Below are positions 56,278 through 62,200 of a DNA stretch of 64,000 bases, piece after piece. This stretch comes from Luidia sarsii. Lineage: Eukaryota; Echinodermata; Asteroidea; Paxillosida; Luidiidae. The position numbers were made by a program, and so were the translations under genes. Positions within the stretch are counted from its first letter, which is position 1. The number at the start of each line of letters is the position of its first letter. The notes below the pieces were generated by a model. It was not told where the DNA came from and made no database searches. It was given only the letters and a program-made list of their open reading frames with translations. The stretch spans positions 11,179,202 to 11,243,201 of the forward strand of contig OX465111.1 of NCBI GenBank assembly GCA_949987565.1, given 5' to 3'.

Positions 56278-59200
56278 TTGGAGACAGAGAGGGGAAGAGA
56301 GAGAGACAAAGAGAGAGAGAGAAAAGGGATGGACGGGAGAAGGCAGATAGAAAAGAGTGAGGGGGATCTGAGTGGGATAGATGAGAGAGAGAGAGGGGGG
56401 GGGGAGGAACAGAACTAAAGTATTGAAATAGAGGGAGGGATTGAGAGATATAAAGAGAGAGGGAGAGGAGTAAGGAGACAGAGGAGTACAGATGGAGGGA
56501 GATAGAGAGGAGATAGAAGAACGTGAGGAAGAGATGTACAGCTTGTCCCTGACTATGACACGCAGCTCTCCAACCCAAATTCCCTTATACATGTAGTTTC
56601 CCATCATTTGGACTGTTTGGTTTTATCTTGTTTGCACAGCTCCCTGTGATGTTAATCCTTGTCTGAATGGTGGCACATGCACCACAAACAGCACATCAGA
56701 CAGTGGCTTCGCCTGTGCCTGCACACAAGGCAACGGTGGTCCCACGTGCAGTGACCAATGTAAGTGTCTGTATATCACATGCAGTATTTTCTGCAGGCAA
56801 AAGGCTCTGTTCTCCTGGTAAGCCCTCTGCACTGGGACCATAGAATTAGGAGTGTCGGTGGTGTTGCTATGTGCCAGGCCCTTCACAAATCTGGGCAGCA
56901 TTATTGTCCGGATTTTTAAATGAAGACTCTTATTAGCTTGCCTCAAAGCAATATCACCTTGACAAACACATGTTTTGGATGAAAGTTGGCACTTGAATTA
57001 ACAGATTAGGACTGCGGTATTTTGGATACATAACAGTGGACGATTGAGAGATAGCGCACTGCCATGGTAGACTGACATGGTAGCGTGCTGGCACGTCCCA
57101 CAGCCCATTGGTCACCTGAGGAAGGTCCTGCTAGAATCCAACCATTGAGTGAGAGGTTTGGCTGTAGGAAAGCTCATCATCACCTTGTTACTATCTTGGG
57201 TTCCCTCAAACAGCGCCTTGTGATATGGGCCATGAGTGCATCAATGGGGCAACGTGTGTCAATGACTTGCTCAATGCCCGTGGATATACCTGTAGCTGTG
57301 ATGTCGGCTTCACGGGTGAGAATTGTGAGACAGGTGAGTGGGAAAAAAAGATGCGTTTCTTTCAAAATCCTGTGTCTATTCTGGTAGCGAATGACTTTGG
57401 TTGTGTCATTTGGCTTCTACAAATGCCCTATATTGTATTTATTTGTGAGTTTCTTGATTGCAGTGATTTTCATGTGGTACATGTATTTTACCCTAAGAAG
57501 GCAGGGCTGTTTCATGAAAGGCTCATGACCAGTCTGCATTTCAGTAAGGTCCTGCTAGGATCAGAACATTGAGCGAGAGGTTTGGCTGTAGGGGAACTCA
57601 TCACCGTTTCCCTGGTCATCAAGCAAGACAAGTCTCAACAGTATTATGGAATGCGGCTGTGCCATGCAGTAGGCAATGCCAGTCTACAAATGCCTTTGCT
57701 GGAGTTCCTTGATCCGAATCTAGTCATTATTCTTTACTTGCAGTGATGAAATGGACAATGACTGTGAACAAATTCATTGGTTGGAAATATTGCACACAGC
57801 ACCCAGTGGCGTTGTCTGCTGTCATAAGGCACAGACAAAGCCAATGGGCCCCATAGGCTTGTGTACAACTGGAAGCCGTAGCCAATCAAATTCAGGAAGG
57901 ATCCATTGATATTCTGCTCTCTGTGTGCTTTTCTCTGCCAGCTTGTATGCTTGAGTGCATGAATGGTGGGACGCTTGATCCTGCAGTGTGCGAATGCACG
58001 TGCGCTGAGTACTGGGAGGGACAGACCTGCTCAGGTAAGTCTCAAGAAACTCTTTAAAGAAGAAGAGGATGAGGAAAAAGTAGAGGAAGAAGAGGAAGAA
58101 GAAGAGGAAGAGGAAGAAGAGGAAGAAGAAGAGGAAGAGGAAGAGGAAGAGGAAGAAGTAGAGGAAGAGGACGAAGAGGAAGAAGAAGAAGAAGAGGAAG
58201 AGGAAGAAGTAGAGGAAGAGGAAAAAGAAGAAGAAGAAGAGGAAGAAGTAGAGGAAGAGGAAGAAGAAGAAGAGGAAGAGGAAGAAGTAGAGGAAGAGGA
58301 AGAGGACGAAGAGGACAAAGAGGAAGAAGAAGAGGAAGAGGAAGAAGAGGAAGAAGAGGAAGAAGAAGAAGAAGAGGAAGAGGAAGAAGTAGAGGAAGAG
58401 GAAGAAGAGGAAGAAGAGGAAGAAGAAGAAGAGGAAGAAGTAGAGGAAGAGGAAGAAGAGGAAGAAGAGGAAGAAGAAGAAGAGGAAGAGGAAGAAGTAG
58501 AGGAAGAGGAAGAAGAGGAAGAAGAGGAAGAAGAAGAAGAAGAGGAAGAGGAAGAAGTAGAGGAAGAGGAAGAAGAGGAAGAAGAGGAAGAAGAAGAAGA
58601 GGAAGAGGAAGAAGTAGAGGAAGAGGAAGAAGAGAAAGAATAAGAACAACGAGAAGGAGGGGGAAACCTTTCCATCAGTTATTAACACTATTTCAACAAT
58701 TTTCTCCAAACAGACTGCTCACTGACATGTTCAAACGATGGTGAACTAGATGGAAGCACGTGCCAGTGTTCCTGTCAAAACGAGTGGAGTGGCGATGCAT
58801 GTGACGGTAAATTGTGCATAAAGATACCCAGAAGCCTGAATACAAAGTGTTACTTGTACATATACATATTCACCACTTGGAACTGACTGCACTGTGTTAT
58901 CCACTCCAACAAAATGTGTGTTCATTCTTTCTCAGAGTGCACTGCAATTTGTCCAGAGGGAGAGAACCTTGACGAACGGACCTGCCAGTGCTCAGGTAAG
59001 ATTCTAGAAATGTTAGGACTAACTCAATTGACATCATATCCCTGTGGCTAAAACTCAGCATGTGAGGGCATTCTTCATCAGCCCAAAACAACAACAACCC
59101 CTGATGAGCCCATACACAAAGCACATGGATGCCATGGCCAGTTCCAAGCAACTGGGAACCCTCCAAGCACGGACATTCTTCCTCCGTTCAAACAAGATGG

Positions 59201-62200
59201 CCGAGCATTATTTTCATACCTGAAAATGCACACGTGAATTGCATTTGAACGCGGGATACCTAGCATCAATAGTGCGATCGGAACTTGAGGTGGGAGTGTT
59301 GATTTAGGGCTCACCACAGTGTTTTGAATTCTTCTATTGGGCAGTCTGTCTGTATAACTGCTTGCATGGCGGAGTGCTGGATGAGTCGGACTGCACATGT
59401 ACCTGTGACCAGAATCAGAACTGGGAGGGCGAAGACTGCTCAGGTAACCTGACAACACACTATGAACATCTAAACCGTGAACATGGGGTGAAAGTGTCAT
59501 TTAGCCATGAAAAGGAAATTCACCGTGTTTTCACCCCTATTTCTTGGCACAAAGTTAGCCAAGTCATTTTCACGGTGTTTTCACCAGTGGTCTTCCAGGC
59601 CACATACCTGGTGGTAAATGGCTAGAGGCAATGTAGAAGTATCTGTGAGTGACAGTTACAAGGATACCATACAGTACCTCTATGGGAGCTAATGGAGGCT
59701 GGAGCTTGTCACCCTTGATATTCACATTTTGTTCACGGTCTCTTTAGTGACCTGAAGATGTCCTTATCAGGTCAGAGAGGCGATTATTTTCACGGTGAAT
59801 TCATTGTAAAATGCACCGTGAAATCACAGTGACACTTAAGTTTCACGACGAAATTACATTTTCACCCCTTTTTCACGGTTTAGATGTTCATAGCGATAGG
59901 AGTGTTTTTTTTTCTTTCCTTTATTTTATTTGATGAAATAATACAAGTGAAGATTCTGTCTTTGAGAAATGATTCTTCCTTTCAGAGAGGTCCCGCTACG
60001 ATCTAAGCTCACTAGATGTACATCTACGGTACTCATACTCTGTTCATACTCTGAGCTGCTGTAGTTTAGTTTGCAAACAGTTGGGGAGCTTAACTGAACT
60101 TTTCATCTGTGAAAACAATTATCTTCTCCTTTGACTTATTTAAATTTCTATTATAATGTCTTGTCTCTGTGGTAGTCTTGTATTTGTTTAGTGTTTTGTA
60201 ACCTATTTTGTTCTAATGTGTAACTTATAGTTATGTATTCCTATATTTGTACAAGGGCCCACACTTATAAACTCTGCTTCTTCGTGGGTGCCTTCACAGT
60301 ATACTTTATATTTTATAAACAGAAATGTATAAGCTTAGAGTGATTCTCTACTGTGAAAATAAATGAATGAATGAATAGAATGCTTGTCTGATGGCTGGAG
60401 ATGTACGGTACAGCAGCTAATGCTGAACAGATTCTAGCTGATGCCCCCATCTCAGTACTCTATTGGGAAAGCCCCACACTAAGGCGTTGTATAGCTCATG
60501 TTGTATCTATCTTATCTAACATGTCGAACAAATTTGAGAAATATATGAAATCTGTCTAGTTTATCTATCGGTAGTAAATCTCATCTACATGTATCTCTTC
60601 TATCTAATCTTTATCATTTATTTCATCTTTCTTATCCATGTAATGTATCTAATCTATACAATTTTTCTAATCTATCTGACCTATCTAATTAATCTAAACT
60701 GTCAAATCTATCAAATCAATCTAGTTTACATGTCTCTAAAGGACACAACTTACGATTGCAAAACAAAATGATCAAGTGAAAAATTCTTGTAAATGAAAAT
60801 ATCTAACAAATCCATGTTAATCTACTGTTCATGGTCTTTGTCATACAGATTGTGGGTTGACTTGTGTCAATGGAAATCTGAACAGTCAGACATGCCAGTG
60901 TTTGTGCCAAGACAATTGGAGTGGGAATAGCTGTACAGGTAAGGACAATCTTGCCTGTCAAGTCTATCTCATCTATTCAAGCGGATCTATCTATTTTAGT
61001 CTAATACACATGTATATTTAATCTATGTATTATATCTTATCTAACATGTCTAACAAATTTGTGAAATATATGAAATCCGACTAGTTTATCTATCGGTAGT
61101 TAATCTCATCTAAATGTACAGATTATCTCTTCTATCTAATCTTTATCATTTATCTCATCTTTCTTATCCATGTAATGTGTCTAATCCATACAATCTTTCT
61201 AATCTACCTGACCTATCTAATCAATCAAAACTGTCAAATCTATCAAATCAATCTAGTTTACATGTCTCTAATCCTTCTAATATATCTAATCTATGTGATT
61301 TATTCATTCAGTCCAATCTATCAAATCTATTTTGTCTACCCAGTATCTTAACTTTCTAACATATCTTCATCAAAAGATATGCAGTTCATTGTTACATTTT
61401 CTAATTGTGTTCTCTTGTCTCTAACCCCTTTGCCCAATATACAGAGTGTTCCTTGGCTTGTATCAATGGTGAACTGAATGAAGAAACCTGTCAGTGTTCA
61501 TGCCAGGACCATTGGACCGGGAATACTTGCTCTGGTAAGGACAAAACTTACGATTGCAAAACAAAATGATCAAGTGAAAAATTCTTGTAAATGAAAATAT
61601 CTAACAAATCCATGTTAATCTATTGTCCACGGTCTTTGTCATACAGATTGTGGGTTGACTTGTGTCAATGGAAATCTGAACAGTCAGACATGCCAGTGTT
61701 TGTGCCGAGACAATTGGAGTGGGAATAGCTGTACAGGTAAGGACAATCTTGCCTGTCAAGTCTATCTCATCTATTTAAGCGGATCTATCTATGTTAGTCT
61801 AATACACATGTATATTTAATCTATGTATTCTATCTTATCTAACCTGTCTAACAAATTTGAGAAATATATGAAATCTGTCTAGTCTATCTACCTGTAGTTA
61901 TTCTCATCTACATGTATCTCTTATATCTAATCTTTATCATTAGCTTTTTCGCGCGAAGCAAAAAAGCAATTGATTTTGTTAAGATTTGTTTTTTCTTCTT
62001 CTTTTTAATATGTCAAAAATTCCCATAGACAAATTTAAAGCACAGGGTTTTTGTGGACGGCACTTTTGCTATTGAACACACTTGGATTTTTTTCAAACTT
62101 GACAAATGCATAGAGCCCTTTTTTTTTTTAAGAGAACCAGATGCGGAAAAGCGTTATGTTCTGTTTGCCAACAGACATAAATCTCTAGTTTATCTCATCT

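Noticed and set aside
57963..58643. Glu-rich plus-strand frame and its Ser-rich minus-strand partner
   Set aside because: Polypurine triplet repeat in an intron. The plus frame is not the frame used by exon 44, which has its own good donor at 58035.
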